Source of the DNA: Sphingobacterium puteale
GTDB lineage: Bacteria; Bacteroidota; Bacteroidia; Sphingobacteriales; Sphingobacteriaceae
Assembly: GCF_003627955.1 (NCBI RefSeq)
Contig: NZ_RBWS01000022.1
Coordinates: 1-64,000, forward strand
Direction of reading: 5' to 3'
DNA length: 64,000 nucleotides
Of the stretch, positions 7,197 to 17,341 are shown in pieces. The first letter of the stretch is position 1. Every line of letters begins with the position of its first letter. The position numbers and the translations under genes were made by a program. Under the pieces are notes generated by a model. That model did no database searches. It had not been told where the DNA came from and saw nothing but the letters and a program-made list of their open reading frames with translations.

Positions 7197-9584
7197 ATGT
7201 TACGGTATCAGAAAGAAGTTTTTTTAGCATCTCTAGTGATGTTAACTAGCACAAAAACTGCGCATGCACAGCGCAAACCATCAGTGGATACGCTGCGAAG
7301 CTATACGCTTCCCACCGCAGAGACAACAGGCTTTTTGCCAGGGCATGCGCAAAAGAAGAGGCTCGATCGAAATCAGCTAGATCGTATTCAGGCGCAAACG
7401 CTCGGTGAAACATTAAGTCATATTTCCGGGATACAAAACGCTTCTTTCGGTCCCAATTCTGGCATGCCCATGATACGCAGTCTCAGTGGTAGCAGGGTAG
7501 GTGTGCTTTCCAATGGTCTTTCGGTCAATGATTTGTCGGGAATCAGTCCTAACCTAAATCCCAATTTCGATATGGACAATCTACGCGAAATAGAATTGTA
7601 CAAGGGTGCCGCTAGTGTGTTATTCGGAGGAAAGGCAATTGGTGGAGCGGTCAATCTCAAAGACAACACCATTCCTATGACCCGTCTGACAAAGAAGATT
7701 GCAGGCCAGGCCAGTGCAGAGTTAGGAACCAATAGTGGCAATAGCCAGTCCCTGGCCTTCAATACAAACCTTGGAAAGTACTGGGTGGGACATATCGGCG
7801 CAATGAGACTCAGACACGGAAATCTTAAGATTCCGGGCAACACAAAGGCAGCCATTGCTTATGATCCTAAGATCGATCATTTGACAGCCGCAATGGCACA
7901 GGTAAATGTCGACCGCGAGACGATTCGAAATCTGACCCTATATCCCTATTTAAGTCAGTTTGTGCTCGATAATATGGGCGATCCAAAGTGGGGTTTATCA
8001 GAGGCCGATCTGTATACCTTTGAAGATTATTCATTTATCAATGGAGCAAAAGTCCGAAACCCTCAAAATGACAAATATGTTGCTGGACAGGATCCCAACA
8101 CACCATTGTACACCGAAGTCGTTCATGGGATTACAGATTACGTACCTGTCAAACGCGGAGTGATGCCCAATAGTCATGCCGAGAGAAGCGCTGTCAATGC
8201 AGGTGCCAGCTATATCAGAGACAACTTTCGAGTAGGTCTAGGGCTTTACGCTCTTGAAAGCTATTATGGTATTCCCGGTTTTGCACAGCGCAATAAGCCT
8301 GTCCATAGCCACAGCACAGTTTGGACACCCATATATGAACCGATCAATACGCGCACTTATTCCTATGCCTGGCAGTTAGAATCTGCTTTTAAGCCGAGAA
8401 CACCGTTGATGTCGGAGATTAAATTTAATTATAGAGGTGAGTTGTCGGACGACCGGGAGCTCCTGGGCAGGTACCGTGTCAATAAGTTCGATAGCGAGCG
8501 TCATGCGCTTCGATCGGAGATATCGCAACAGTTTACCCGTTTTTGGTCTGGGACGAGTGGATTTGATTTTTCATTTGTAACCTTAAAGGGCGAGGGGGAT
8601 CGGCGGTATATACCCAATAATCTGAGCCGGGAAGGAGGGATCTTTACGTTGCAGACAATAGAACTTAATCCGGTTGCCCTTCATATGGGCTACCGGCATG
8701 ACTGGGTTGCCCGACGTACTTTGAGCGATCCTACCTACCAGCGTAGCCGGGGGATGGCCGGAGGGCAGCTTTCGGCCCGGGATTTTAGCTTAAACCACTT
8801 TTCGGGAGATATCAACTATTCGATTTTTGACATTGCCTATTTACAGGCTACATTTTCACACGCAGAACGAGCACCCGGGGTCAATGAACTTTATGCTGGG
8901 AACGACCATTTCGCGATCCTGGTAGAAGAAAATGGAGATGATCGACTTAACAAGGAAAGCTCAAATTCCTATGAGTTATCCGGAGGGATAAAATATGGTG
9001 GATTAAAACTGTCAGCGACCCATTACCGCAGCTTCTTTAAAAATTATCTCTATTTGGCCCATACAGGCATTTCCCGATCTGGAGGTTTTTTGGTCAAGGA
9101 ATGGCGTGCTTCAGACACCGAGATCCAGGGTTGGGAGTTGGAAGGAGGTTATACCTATGCATGGGCAGCAGATTGTCATCTCGCATTAAATGCGTTCGCC
9201 GATCTTGTCAAAAATATAAATACCTCAGATGATACTATGCGTAAATGGGCCGAAGGGGACTATATGCCCAACCTACCGACCAGTAGATATGGGATATCCG
9301 CATTACTTCAATATAAAAAGTTTTTTGGGAACGCCAATTTCGACCGGTATCTGAGACAGCGTTATTTAGGTAAAAATATCAATATTGAACCACCTATGCC
9401 GGCCTATTCCTTGCTATCTGGTCAATTAGGTTACAAGGTGAATCTAAAAAAATATGAATTTGTCTATTTTATTTCCGGAAATAATCTATTGAATGTTGAA
9501 GCACGTCCGCAAAATTCCATACTCAAATATCTAGCCCCACTACCGGGGCGTAATATTTCTATTGGATTAAAGCTATTGCTCTAA
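7197..9584 (+). CDS. TonB-dependent outer-membrane receptor, zinc/metal (ZnuD-like) type
   Basis: A 795-residue outer-membrane receptor. After a signal peptide ending TAHAQ comes a plug domain whose segment FGPNSGMPMIRSLSGSRVGV, then GAASVLFGGKAIGGAVN, matches the ZnuD-like family (typically 'FGPNasrPviRGLdGdRv'). The barrel ends in an aromatic/hydrophobic terminal strand (GRNISIGLKLLL). It lacks the N-terminal carboxypeptidase-like domain of SusC proteins. A longer reading from ATG 7137 is rejected because the promoter lies inside it. The divergent lipoprotein and shared TGCAA-N5-TTGCA operator suggest zinc-responsive uptake. Substrate zinc is inferred; haem or another metal chelate remains possible. 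Confidence 0.8.
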   Translation: MLRYQKEVFLASLVMLTSTKTAHAQRKPSVDTLRSYTLPTAETTGFLPGHAQKKRLDRNQLDRIQAQTLGETLSHISGIQNASFGPNSGMPMIRSLSGSRVGVLSNGLSVNDLSGISPNLNPNFDMDNLREIELYKGAASVLFGGKAIGGAVNLKDNTIPMTRLTKKIAGQASAELGTNSGNSQSLAFNTNLGKYWVGHIGAMRLRHGNLKIPGNTKAAIAYDPKIDHLTAAMAQVNVDRETIRNLTLYPYLSQFVLDNMGDPKWGLSEADLYTFEDYSFINGAKVRNPQNDKYVAGQDPNTPLYTEVVHGITDYVPVKRGVMPNSHAERSAVNAGASYIRDNFRVGLGLYALESYYGIPGFAQRNKPVHSHSTVWTPIYEPINTRTYSYAWQLESAFKPRTPLMSEIKFNYRGELSDDRELLGRYRVNKFDSERHALRSEISQQFTRFWSGTSGFDFSFVTLKGEGDRRYIPNNLSREGGIFTLQTIELNPVALHMGYRHDWVARRTLSDPTYQRSRGMAGGQLSARDFSLNHFSGDINYSIFDIAYLQATFSHAERAPGVNELYAGNDHFAILVEENGDDRLNKESSNSYELSGGIKYGGLKLSATHYRSFFKNYLYLAHTGISRSGGFLVKEWRASDTEIQGWELEGGYTYAWAADCHLALNAFADLVKNINTSDDTMRKWAEGDYMPNLPTSRYGISALLQYKKFFGNANFDRYLRQRYLGKNINIEPPMPAYSLLSGQLGYKVNLKKYEFVYFISGNNLLNVEARPQNSILKYLAPLPGRNISIGLKLLL

Positions 9585-9840
9585 AGAAGAGAGGTGACGA
9601 TCGATTCATTTAAGTCATTTACAAACGTGCCGCTCAATGCGATTATCTTATTGTTGTAATTCCGGTTTCCAATTTCTAGGCATTTCTTTACAGAAATGAA
9701 CTCGGAAGACCAACCGACAATTAAGGCTCAACCGCCATTGAGTAATGTGTATTTAAGGCTGAAAGATAATTTCAGTTAGCTACATTCGTTAAGCCATTTT
9801 ATATCGCAAATGCTATCCATAGAATTGGAGAAACACTCCC

Positions 9841-9960
9841 GGTCTTCCATTGACCTTTATCGTGATCGCTTGCGGTGCAATTTCGGGTCTCTATGTGATT
9901 ATTGCGACCGGAACGACGCCTATGATGCTAGGAAACGAAAGGGTACGCAAACCCCAAAAT
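9841..9960 (+). pseudogene. CstA (carbon starvation transporter) remnant
   Basis: Forty codons encode LPLTFIVIACGAISGLYVII and then ATGTTPMMLGNERVRKP, matching the highly conserved CstA segment 'lFiTIACGAiSGFHs...SSGTTPKml.nE'. Nothing else of this roughly 500-600 residue transporter is present, and the frame is broken upstream. The rest of the 480-nt gap 9585-10065 shows no gene; it ends in the leader of the HTCS gene. Confidence 0.7.
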
Positions 9961-10065
9961 ATACGCGATAAATCTTTTATTTGTAGACCAATTAATGGTA
10001 CGTAATTTTTCATTCATTGCAGAGAAAATCGTATACTTGTCTCTACTACCAGTTGAAGGATCTAA

Positions 10066-13000
10066 ATGACAAAAAGATATGTCCAATGCATTATTTATTT
10101 AACGCTAATCTGCTGTTTATTTGCACAACGTGCCCAAGCCCAGTATCATTTCGGTAGTTTAACTTATGATAAAGGGCTCTCGAATAGCACCGTATTGAGT
10201 ATATGCCGTGACAATGCAGGTTTTCTCTGGATCGGTACCAGGGACGGACTTAATAGATACGATGGTAAGCGCATTAAACAGTACCGTTCGGATAATAACG
10301 ATGTTAACACCATTTCCACGAACAACTATATTTACACCATTGTTGAACATCCGCGCCAAAAGACCCTTTGGATCGGAACACAGCAGGGCCTAAATATTTA
10401 TCAGCCTAAACAAGACCGTTTTCAGCGAATTAGCTTTGAGCATGTCAAACCTAAAAATAGCAACCATTTTGCAGTTTTAGCAATTTGTTTTATTGAATCT
10501 AGCGTCTTACTCGGTACAAATAATGGTCTGATGTGCATTAAAAATGCCGATCATCCAAAGATAGAAAACGTGAATATTCTCCCCGGACTGGAAATCTACT
10601 CCTTGTTACTGCTGGGAAGAAATATCTTGATCGGGACCAACAGGGGATTATATCTTTGGCGGGATCAAAAAACAATTGAACCAATTAAACTAAGTCATAC
10701 AAATAGCTCCGCGATATCCGTGAAGGATATTAAGCGAGTGGCTACAGATAAAATTTGGATTGCCACGGATGGACATGGTCTTTTTGAATTGGACATCTTA
10801 TTTCAGCAGACTGCGCATTATACAGGTAAAACGGGACTATCAAGTGACTATGTGCGAGCGATAGCGATAGACAAAGCCAAAAATATCTGGGTGGGGACAA
10901 TGGAAGGGGCCAATTTGCTACAGCCCGACGGAAGTCAGATACAGCAGATAAAATCGAGTGCCATCAATCCTTTCAGTATCAATGATAATTCCATCAAGAC
11001 GATTTATATTGATCGGCAGGGTATTGTTTGGATGGGGACAAATTTTGGCGGAATAAACTATCATCATCCATCGGTATATCCCTTTAAGGTAGATCTGGCA
11101 GACGGCAATTTCAAACATCTGAGCGGAAATCTGGTCAGCGCCATTGCCGTTGACGATGATGAAAATACTTGGGTGGGAACAGAACGGGACGGGCTGAACC
11201 TTCGCAAAAAGGGTAGTGATGTATATCGGAAAATAGAGCTTCGGTCCAATACGATCAAATGCCTGCTCACAGATGATAAATATATTTACGTGGGTACGTT
11301 CGGCGCAGGGCTGGCTCGCATCAGCCGTCAAAATACCACAGATATTCGCTATTACAATATTACCGGTGAAAATGGTATTACGCTGCTCCAGAATTACATC
11401 AGCAGCATTAACCGGGATCGCCTCGGGAATATTTGGATCGGGACTGGCAACAAAGGCTTACAAATGATCAATAGTCAGTTTACGACTGCTATTCAACCTA
11501 CCAGCACATTTACAAAAAATACCGCCAACAATTATATCAAGCATATTTTAGCCAGCCGAAACGGTAGTCTATTTATTGGAACGGCCCAGGGGCTTGGTCA
11601 GCTCCGCAATAGTGCTGAACAACAAGGAATCTATCGTTCTGAGGATCTTATGAAAGATCATTATATCAACACGCTTTTTGAAGATAGGACTTCACAAATA
11701 TGGATTGGGACGCAAGAAAAGGGGCTTTATAACTATAATCCGAAAACAGGAGTGGTAAACAGGGTGGAGTTATTTCCAACGCGTAGCTATTACCATGTAT
11801 TGGGGATTGCCGAAAACAACGCCAACGAAATTATTATCTCCACAAATAATGGACTCGTGTTTTACAATAAGCTGACGGGAGCAAAACGCTATATGGATAT
11901 TCAGGATGGTTTCCCAACAAATGAATTCTTACCAAATGCCATTTTTTGCCGGGATGGGCAGCTGCTCGTCGGTTCGCACAAAGGCTTGATCAGTCTCGAC
12001 GTGTCTCATCACCAGTCAAATGAGGGGGTGCCCAAATTGTTGATCTCGGGCTTCTCTATCAACGGTCTGACCAGGGCGAGAGTCGACAAAGTGTTGGGCT
12101 ATCTAAATCCGGACCGGGCGGAGGAAATTGCACTGAAACATGACCAAAATACGTTTACGATCGACTTTAGTTCAGACAACCTTATCAATCCGCAAAAAAA
12201 CAGCTATGCCTATAAAATTGAAGAACTCGAAAAAGAATGGAATCTGACCGATCAGCCTTCCATAACCTATACCAATCTGAGCCCCGGACAATATACGCTT
12301 CGGTTAAAGACGGCAAATAATGACGGACTATGGAGTAACGTGAGCAAATCTGTGGTGTTCAATATTGCTCCGCCTTTTTATAAATCTATCTGGGCCTATA
12401 CCGGGTATACATTGCTACTGATGGGCATTGTCTATTTTTTCTACCGCTATAACCTGGACAAAAAGCAGCTTAAAACAAAGTTATATTATGAGGAAAAACT
12501 ACATCAGGATCAAGCTGCGCTGATGCAGTCAAAGCTTGATTTCTTCACCAAGATCAGTCATGAAATCCGCACCCCGCTGACCTTAATCCATGCCCCGATA
12601 GAGAAAATATTGCTGGATAAAAGGCTAGACAATCAGGTGGATGCGCAGTTACAACAGGTGAGACGTAATATTAAGCGGCTGCTACATTTGACGCAAGAAC
12701 TATTGTCTTTCAACAAAATGGATGCCCAAAAATTGACCTTGAATAAAGTTGTTATAGACGCAACAAGTTATTTTGAGAATATACATCAATCCTTTGTTGT
12801 GATAGCCGAAGAATCGGGGATAGGCTATGTCTTGGACAATCAATTTGAAGGTTCTTTTATGGCTGATCCCCAACAGCTGGAAAAAGTATTGCTCAACCTG
12901 CTTTCCAATGCCTTTAAATTTCGGCGCGAGCATACTCCAACGGTTCAACTTGTCATCCGTCAGCGGAACGAAGATCTGTTTATCCATGTGATGGATAATG

Positions 13001-14052
13001 GTCAGGGTATAAAAAGGGAAGACAGGGAGCGCATATTCGATACCTTTTACCAAGCTGATGCGGGAAAAGGGAAGGAAGGCTGGGGGATCGGGTTGTCTTT
13101 CGCCAAAGAGCTCGTAGAACTGCATCAAGGAAATCTCTATCTTGACAATCCGCTGCAGCTAGGCCAACAAGAGGGCACCGTATTCACCATATTGTTGCCG
13201 GCATGTATCCGGCAGCAGCAGGGGATACCGACGGAAATTATTTCGGAGACAAGTACAGCTGACAGTACCGCGGCCTGCATTCCGGACTCGGCCCGGGATT
13301 TTCAGCTGTTGATCGTGGAAGATAATGACGAACTCCGTTCTTTTCTACTGAACCATCTGCAGACATGTTACAACGTAAGTGCTGCTGCCAATGGAAAGGA
13401 GGCGCTTGTGGCAATTGCCGATAGTGTGCCCGATATGATTATAACAGATATCGCGATGCCCCAGATGGATGGCTACACGCTAGTGAAATCCATCAAAGCC
13501 GATCCGGATACAGCTCACATCCCCGTGATTATGCTGACAGCCAAAGGAGACGAGCAGGATAGTATCATTGGTTATCAAAGTGGCATCATCAATTATGTAA
13601 CTAAACCATTCAACTTACAGGTTTTAGATCTTCAGATTTTCAACACCATATCAGCTTTAGAATTGGTTAAGGAACGTAACCGACGCTATTTGCTGTTATC
13701 GAAACGTGATGAAAACATAAGCAATGCTGCTGCGGCTTATTTGGATAAGTTGAGAACGGTGGTCGAAGCACATCTAGCCGAAACTGAGTTTTCAGTCGCG
13801 ACTTTAGCAGAAAATATGGGACAGAGTCAAAGTGCGCTGTTGAAGAAAGTGAAAAGCTTGACAGGCCTCAGTGTTGCCGAATTGATTAAAGATATCCGTC
13901 TGAGTGTCGCTGCCAATCTCCTGATACAGTCTGATCAGGTCGCATCTGTTGCCTATGCCGTAGGATTTAACGATCGAAAGTATTTCAGTAAAGAGTTTAA
14001 AAAGAAATTTGGTGTAAATCCCACTCAATATAGAGAAAGTAGCTTGCGCTAA
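10066..14052 (+). CDS. hybrid two-component system (HTCS) sensor-regulator of the PUL
   Basis: A 1328-residue single-polypeptide sensor and transcription factor. Order: signal peptide (1-26); about 14 Reg_prop propeller repeats (e.g. WIGTRDGLNRYDG) forming the periplasmic sensor; Y_Y_Y domain (about 690-770); membrane helix about 775-797; HisKA with phospho-acceptor His832 in SHEIRTPLTL; HATPase with N box NLLSNAFKF, DNGQGI and GWGIGLSFA; receiver with Asp1128 and Lys1180; AraC HTH from about 1245 (VASVAYAVGFNDRKYFSKEF). In characterised Bacteroides HTCS, a glycan oligosaccharide binds the propeller and the AraC part activates the adjacent SusCD operon. The gene lies directly upstream of such an operon, same strand. 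Confidence 0.95.
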   Translation: MTKRYVQCIIYLTLICCLFAQRAQAQYHFGSLTYDKGLSNSTVLSICRDNAGFLWIGTRDGLNRYDGKRIKQYRSDNNDVNTISTNNYIYTIVEHPRQKTLWIGTQQGLNIYQPKQDRFQRISFEHVKPKNSNHFAVLAICFIESSVLLGTNNGLMCIKNADHPKIENVNILPGLEIYSLLLLGRNILIGTNRGLYLWRDQKTIEPIKLSHTNSSAISVKDIKRVATDKIWIATDGHGLFELDILFQQTAHYTGKTGLSSDYVRAIAIDKAKNIWVGTMEGANLLQPDGSQIQQIKSSAINPFSINDNSIKTIYIDRQGIVWMGTNFGGINYHHPSVYPFKVDLADGNFKHLSGNLVSAIAVDDDENTWVGTERDGLNLRKKGSDVYRKIELRSNTIKCLLTDDKYIYVGTFGAGLARISRQNTTDIRYYNITGENGITLLQNYISSINRDRLGNIWIGTGNKGLQMINSQFTTAIQPTSTFTKNTANNYIKHILASRNGSLFIGTAQGLGQLRNSAEQQGIYRSEDLMKDHYINTLFEDRTSQIWIGTQEKGLYNYNPKTGVVNRVELFPTRSYYHVLGIAENNANEIIISTNNGLVFYNKLTGAKRYMDIQDGFPTNEFLPNAIFCRDGQLLVGSHKGLISLDVSHHQSNEGVPKLLISGFSINGLTRARVDKVLGYLNPDRAEEIALKHDQNTFTIDFSSDNLINPQKNSYAYKIEELEKEWNLTDQPSITYTNLSPGQYTLRLKTANNDGLWSNVSKSVVFNIAPPFYKSIWAYTGYTLLLMGIVYFFYRYNLDKKQLKTKLYYEEKLHQDQAALMQSKLDFFTKISHEIRTPLTLIHAPIEKILLDKRLDNQVDAQLQQVRRNIKRLLHLTQELLSFNKMDAQKLTLNKVVIDATSYFENIHQSFVVIAEESGIGYVLDNQFEGSFMADPQQLEKVLLNLLSNAFKFRREHTPTVQLVIRQRNEDLFIHVMDNGQGIKREDRERIFDTFYQADAGKGKEGWGIGLSFAKELVELHQGNLYLDNPLQLGQQEGTVFTILLPACIRQQQGIPTEIISETSTADSTAACIPDSARDFQLLIVEDNDELRSFLLNHLQTCYNVSAAANGKEALVAIADSVPDMIITDIAMPQMDGYTLVKSIKADPDTAHIPVIMLTAKGDEQDSIIGYQSGIINYVTKPFNLQVLDLQIFNTISALELVKERNRRYLLLSKRDENISNAAAAYLDKLRTVVEAHLAETEFSVATLAENMGQSQSALLKKVKSLTGLSVAELIKDIRLSVAANLLIQSDQVASVAYAVGFNDRKYFSKEFKKKFGVNPTQYRESSLR

Positions 14053-14056
14053 GAGA

Positions 14057-14097
14057 TTTTACCCCTAAATTTCCGATTTTTTACCCCTGCATTTTCC
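14057..14097 (+). promoter_or_regulatory. direct repeat, probable HTCS binding site
   Basis: TTTTACCCCT occurs at 14057-14066 and 14079-14088, each followed by (a/g)(a/c)ATTT(t)CC. The 22-bp period equals two helical turns, as expected for tandem AraC-type half sites. It lies 112 nt before the SusC start, directly after the HTCS stop. Confidence 0.55.
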
Positions 14098-14208
14098 ATA
14101 AAGATTCAAATATTTGTCAAGCTTCTTTCTACTACAGAAAAAAGCTACGGGCAAATACTACCTCATGTTGGATTGCCCGAAAACCAATCAATTTATTAAA
14201 TGTAAAAT

Positions 14209-17200
14209 ATGATACCGAATCTAAAAACAATCGTATTGGGAGCGACCTGCCTGTTCCAAGTTCCGCAGCTCTATGCACAAAATCAGCAGATCAGTGGAAC
14301 AGTAACTGATATAGTTACGGGAAAGCCATTGCCAGGTGTAAGTATTTTGCAAAAGGGCTCCGGTACAAAAGGAACCACGGACCTTAATGGTCGCTTCTCT
14401 TTTCAGGTCACGAACACTTCAGCTGTACTTATCTTTAGATTTATCGGTTATGATGAACAAGAAGTTGCTGTAAAAGACGCTAAAGTGTTGCAGATAAAAC
14501 TCGTACAGACCAATAAGTCCTTAGATGAAGTTGTTGTAATCGGGTACGGTGAAGTGCAACGAAAAGATCTTACAGGTTCGGTGGGATCAGTCAATATGCA
14601 GGATATCAAGAAGGCTCCCGTTGGTTCTGCACTGGAAGCATTGGCCGGTCGTGTAGCCGGTGTACAGGTCACATCAGAAAGCGGGAAACCGGGCAGTGAG
14701 ATGAACATTGTGATCCGTGGGGCCAATTCCCTGACACAGGATAATTCACCCCTGTATGTCATCGATGGTTTTCCAATAGAAAATGCGAACAGTAATGTCC
14801 TTAATCCGGATGAAATCGCTTCGATCGAAGTGCTGAAAGATGCATCTGCCACTGCGATTTACGGTGCACGTGGTGCAAACGGTGTTATTTTGATCACCAC
14901 AAAAAAGGGCGAAGCAGGAGCTCCACAGATCAGTTATAGTGGCTATATAGGATCGCAGCAGATCATCAATAGCATGGATCTGATGAATGGCTATGAATTT
15001 GTCCGTTTGCAGGCGGAACGCGATCCTGTCGGCTCGCAGCTCACTTATTTTAACGATGGCAAGACATTAGAAGACTATAGGTCTGTACCGAGCAACGACT
15101 GGCAGGAGCATATTTTTAGAGATGGGGTGATGCAAAACCACAGCCTCTCGGTGATGGGCGGCAACAGCAACACAAAATATTCCGTTTCGGGTAATATCTT
15201 TGGTCAGCAGGGTATTATCATTAATTCGGGATTTGACCGCAAACAAGGGAAGATCACGCTCGATCAGAGTTTTCAGAAACTAAAAGTCGGTATCAATGCC
15301 ATGTATACCGGCACACTTACTGATGGCAGCAATCCCGCGGCTCCTGAATCGGCATTCTCCGCCATGAACTACCTGATGTACAGCGTATGGGGCTACCGTC
15401 CCATTGCTTTTGCCGATGAAGACCTTTTAAATGATCCAACAGACGATCTCGCTAATCCCACCAACGACTATCGGTTCAACCCGATACTTTCTGCTCAGAA
15501 TGAGCTCCGCAAAAACTATAACAACCGGCTTATCGTGAACGGTTATGCCGAATACGCGTTCTCGCCGGCGCTAAAACTGCGGATTAATGGCGGTATTAAC
15601 AATTCGGATACACGGCTGGACACATACAACAATTCACGTACCCGGTACGGTTTCGCCGGAAGCACAAATGGCGTAAACGGTTCGATTCTATACACGCAGA
15701 GCAACACTTGGCTCAATGAAAACCTGTTGACCTACAACAAAAAATTTAAAGACCATACCCTAAATGCGGTTGTTGGGATCACTTTTCAGGGCAACAAGTA
15801 CCATAGGTATGGCTTTTCAGCTATTCATCTGCCCAACGAGATCAAAGGACTGGCCGGCCTGAGTGAAGGGGTGCCTCAACCTGTCACCTCCTTGCAATCA
15901 GAATGGTCCATGCTCTCGTATCTGGGCCGTGTTAACTATAATTACAAAAACCGCTACCTCCTGACTGCTTCGTTTCGGGCAGATGGCTCATCCAAGTTCG
16001 TTGGCAATAACAGATATGGGTACTTTCCCTCTGCTGCATTTGCCTGGCGACTGATTAATGAACCCTTTTTGAAAAATCAGCAACTTTTCTCGGATGCGAA
16101 ATTGAGACTGGGTTATGGAATTACAGGAAATAACAGGGTGAGTGAATATGCTTCTTTTTCGCCTGTGTACTTTGAAAATACCAGTGTCAGCACCAACGGT
16201 TACTACTCCTGGGGAAATGAGCTTTTACAAGGGATGTACCTTGGTATCGGAACACCGGATCTGCGCTGGGAAAGCACGGCGCAGCGCAATGCCGGCATCG
16301 ATCTGGGGCTTTTTAAAAACAGGTTGATGCTGACGGCAGATTATTACCACAAGCGCACCTATGATCTCCTGCTCTATGCAGCATTACCCTCCACCACGGG
16401 CTATAGCAATGCCTTTAAAAATATAGGTGAAACTAGCAACAAGGGGATTGAATTGACCTTATCGGGAGATATCATCCAAAAAGCCAATTTTAGCTGGAAT
16501 AGTTCCTTTAACATTTCCTTTAACCGAAATAAAGTGGTTGAACTTACCGAAAATCAGGAAAGCCTGACCACGGCACTGGCCTGGGATCAGGATTACAGAA
16601 CTACTCCATTATATATTGCCAAAATCAATCAGCCACTCGGACAGATGTATGGATACCTCTGGGATGGTGTCTATCAATATGAAGACTTTGACCAACAGCC
16701 CAATGGCAGTTACCTCTTAAAACAGACGGTGGCGACCAATGGTAATACACGTAGCTCGATTCGCCCCGGCGACGTGAAGTATAAGGATCTCAATGGGGAT
16801 CTGGTAGTGGATAATCTCGACAGGACAGTGATCGGACGTGGATATCCCATTCACCAGGGGGGATTTGCGAATACCTTTAAATACAAGAACTTTGATCTCC
16901 ACTTATTTTTCCAGTGGTCTTATGGAAACGATATTGTCAATGCCAATAGGCTGTTGTTTGAAAACGGCAGTAAAGCACATCTCAATCAATTTGCGAGCTA
17001 TGCGGACCGCTGGACACCGGAAAACACTTCTTCTACCATGCCCCGTGTGGGGGGCCAGGGGCCTAATGTCTATTCGACCCGCATTATCGAAGACGGCTCA
17101 TACCTGCGTCTGAAAACAGGATCTATAGGTTACACTTTTGATAAGGGGCTGTTGGACAAGTGGAAAATCAAAAGCCTGCGTATCTATGCCTCCGTACAGA

Positions 17201-17337
17201 ATATATGGACACTTACCAATTATTCAGGATATGATCCCGAGGTTGCTGTGTACTACTCGGCGCTGACACCCGGCTTTGACTATTCATCTTACCCAAGACC
17301 CAAAACCTTTGTATTTGGTATCAACCTTAATCTGTAA
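14209..17337 (+). CDS. SusC/RagA-type TonB-linked glycan importer
   Basis: A 1042-residue outer-membrane barrel. Signal peptide ends LYAQN. Residues about 25-110 form the carboxypeptidase-D-like domain (ISGTVTDIVTGKPLPGVSI). The SusC signature LDEVVVIGYGEVQRKDLTGS follows, then the plug with YGARGANGVILITTKKG and a long 22-strand barrel ending VFGINLNL. It imports oligosaccharides together with the SusD partner that begins 4 nt after its stop. No STN domain is present, so regulation is through the HTCS rather than an anti-sigma factor. Confidence 0.95.
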   Translation: MIPNLKTIVLGATCLFQVPQLYAQNQQISGTVTDIVTGKPLPGVSILQKGSGTKGTTDLNGRFSFQVTNTSAVLIFRFIGYDEQEVAVKDAKVLQIKLVQTNKSLDEVVVIGYGEVQRKDLTGSVGSVNMQDIKKAPVGSALEALAGRVAGVQVTSESGKPGSEMNIVIRGANSLTQDNSPLYVIDGFPIENANSNVLNPDEIASIEVLKDASATAIYGARGANGVILITTKKGEAGAPQISYSGYIGSQQIINSMDLMNGYEFVRLQAERDPVGSQLTYFNDGKTLEDYRSVPSNDWQEHIFRDGVMQNHSLSVMGGNSNTKYSVSGNIFGQQGIIINSGFDRKQGKITLDQSFQKLKVGINAMYTGTLTDGSNPAAPESAFSAMNYLMYSVWGYRPIAFADEDLLNDPTDDLANPTNDYRFNPILSAQNELRKNYNNRLIVNGYAEYAFSPALKLRINGGINNSDTRLDTYNNSRTRYGFAGSTNGVNGSILYTQSNTWLNENLLTYNKKFKDHTLNAVVGITFQGNKYHRYGFSAIHLPNEIKGLAGLSEGVPQPVTSLQSEWSMLSYLGRVNYNYKNRYLLTASFRADGSSKFVGNNRYGYFPSAAFAWRLINEPFLKNQQLFSDAKLRLGYGITGNNRVSEYASFSPVYFENTSVSTNGYYSWGNELLQGMYLGIGTPDLRWESTAQRNAGIDLGLFKNRLMLTADYYHKRTYDLLLYAALPSTTGYSNAFKNIGETSNKGIELTLSGDIIQKANFSWNSSFNISFNRNKVVELTENQESLTTALAWDQDYRTTPLYIAKINQPLGQMYGYLWDGVYQYEDFDQQPNGSYLLKQTVATNGNTRSSIRPGDVKYKDLNGDLVVDNLDRTVIGRGYPIHQGGFANTFKYKNFDLHLFFQWSYGNDIVNANRLLFENGSKAHLNQFASYADRWTPENTSSTMPRVGGQGPNVYSTRIIEDGSYLRLKTGSIGYTFDKGLLDKWKIKSLRIYASVQNIWTLTNYSGYDPEVAVYYSALTPGFDYSSYPRPKTFVFGINLNL

Positions 17338-17341
17338 TCTT

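Noticed and set aside
9661..9780. Possible gene fragment in the gap before the CstA remnant
   Set aside because: Frames in both directions are broken and no family pattern could be recognised.
12700..13128. Long minus-strand open frame inside the HTCS gene
   Set aside because: It is antisense to the kinase domain, which has all catalytic motifs; no protein-like features.
14448..14852. Minus-strand 134-codon frame inside SusC
   Set aside because: Antisense shadow of the plug domain with serine/threonine-rich composition.
17276..17341. Longer N-terminus for the SusD protein
   Set aside because: It lies inside the SusC coding end; the lipoprotein signal starts cleanly at ATG 17342.
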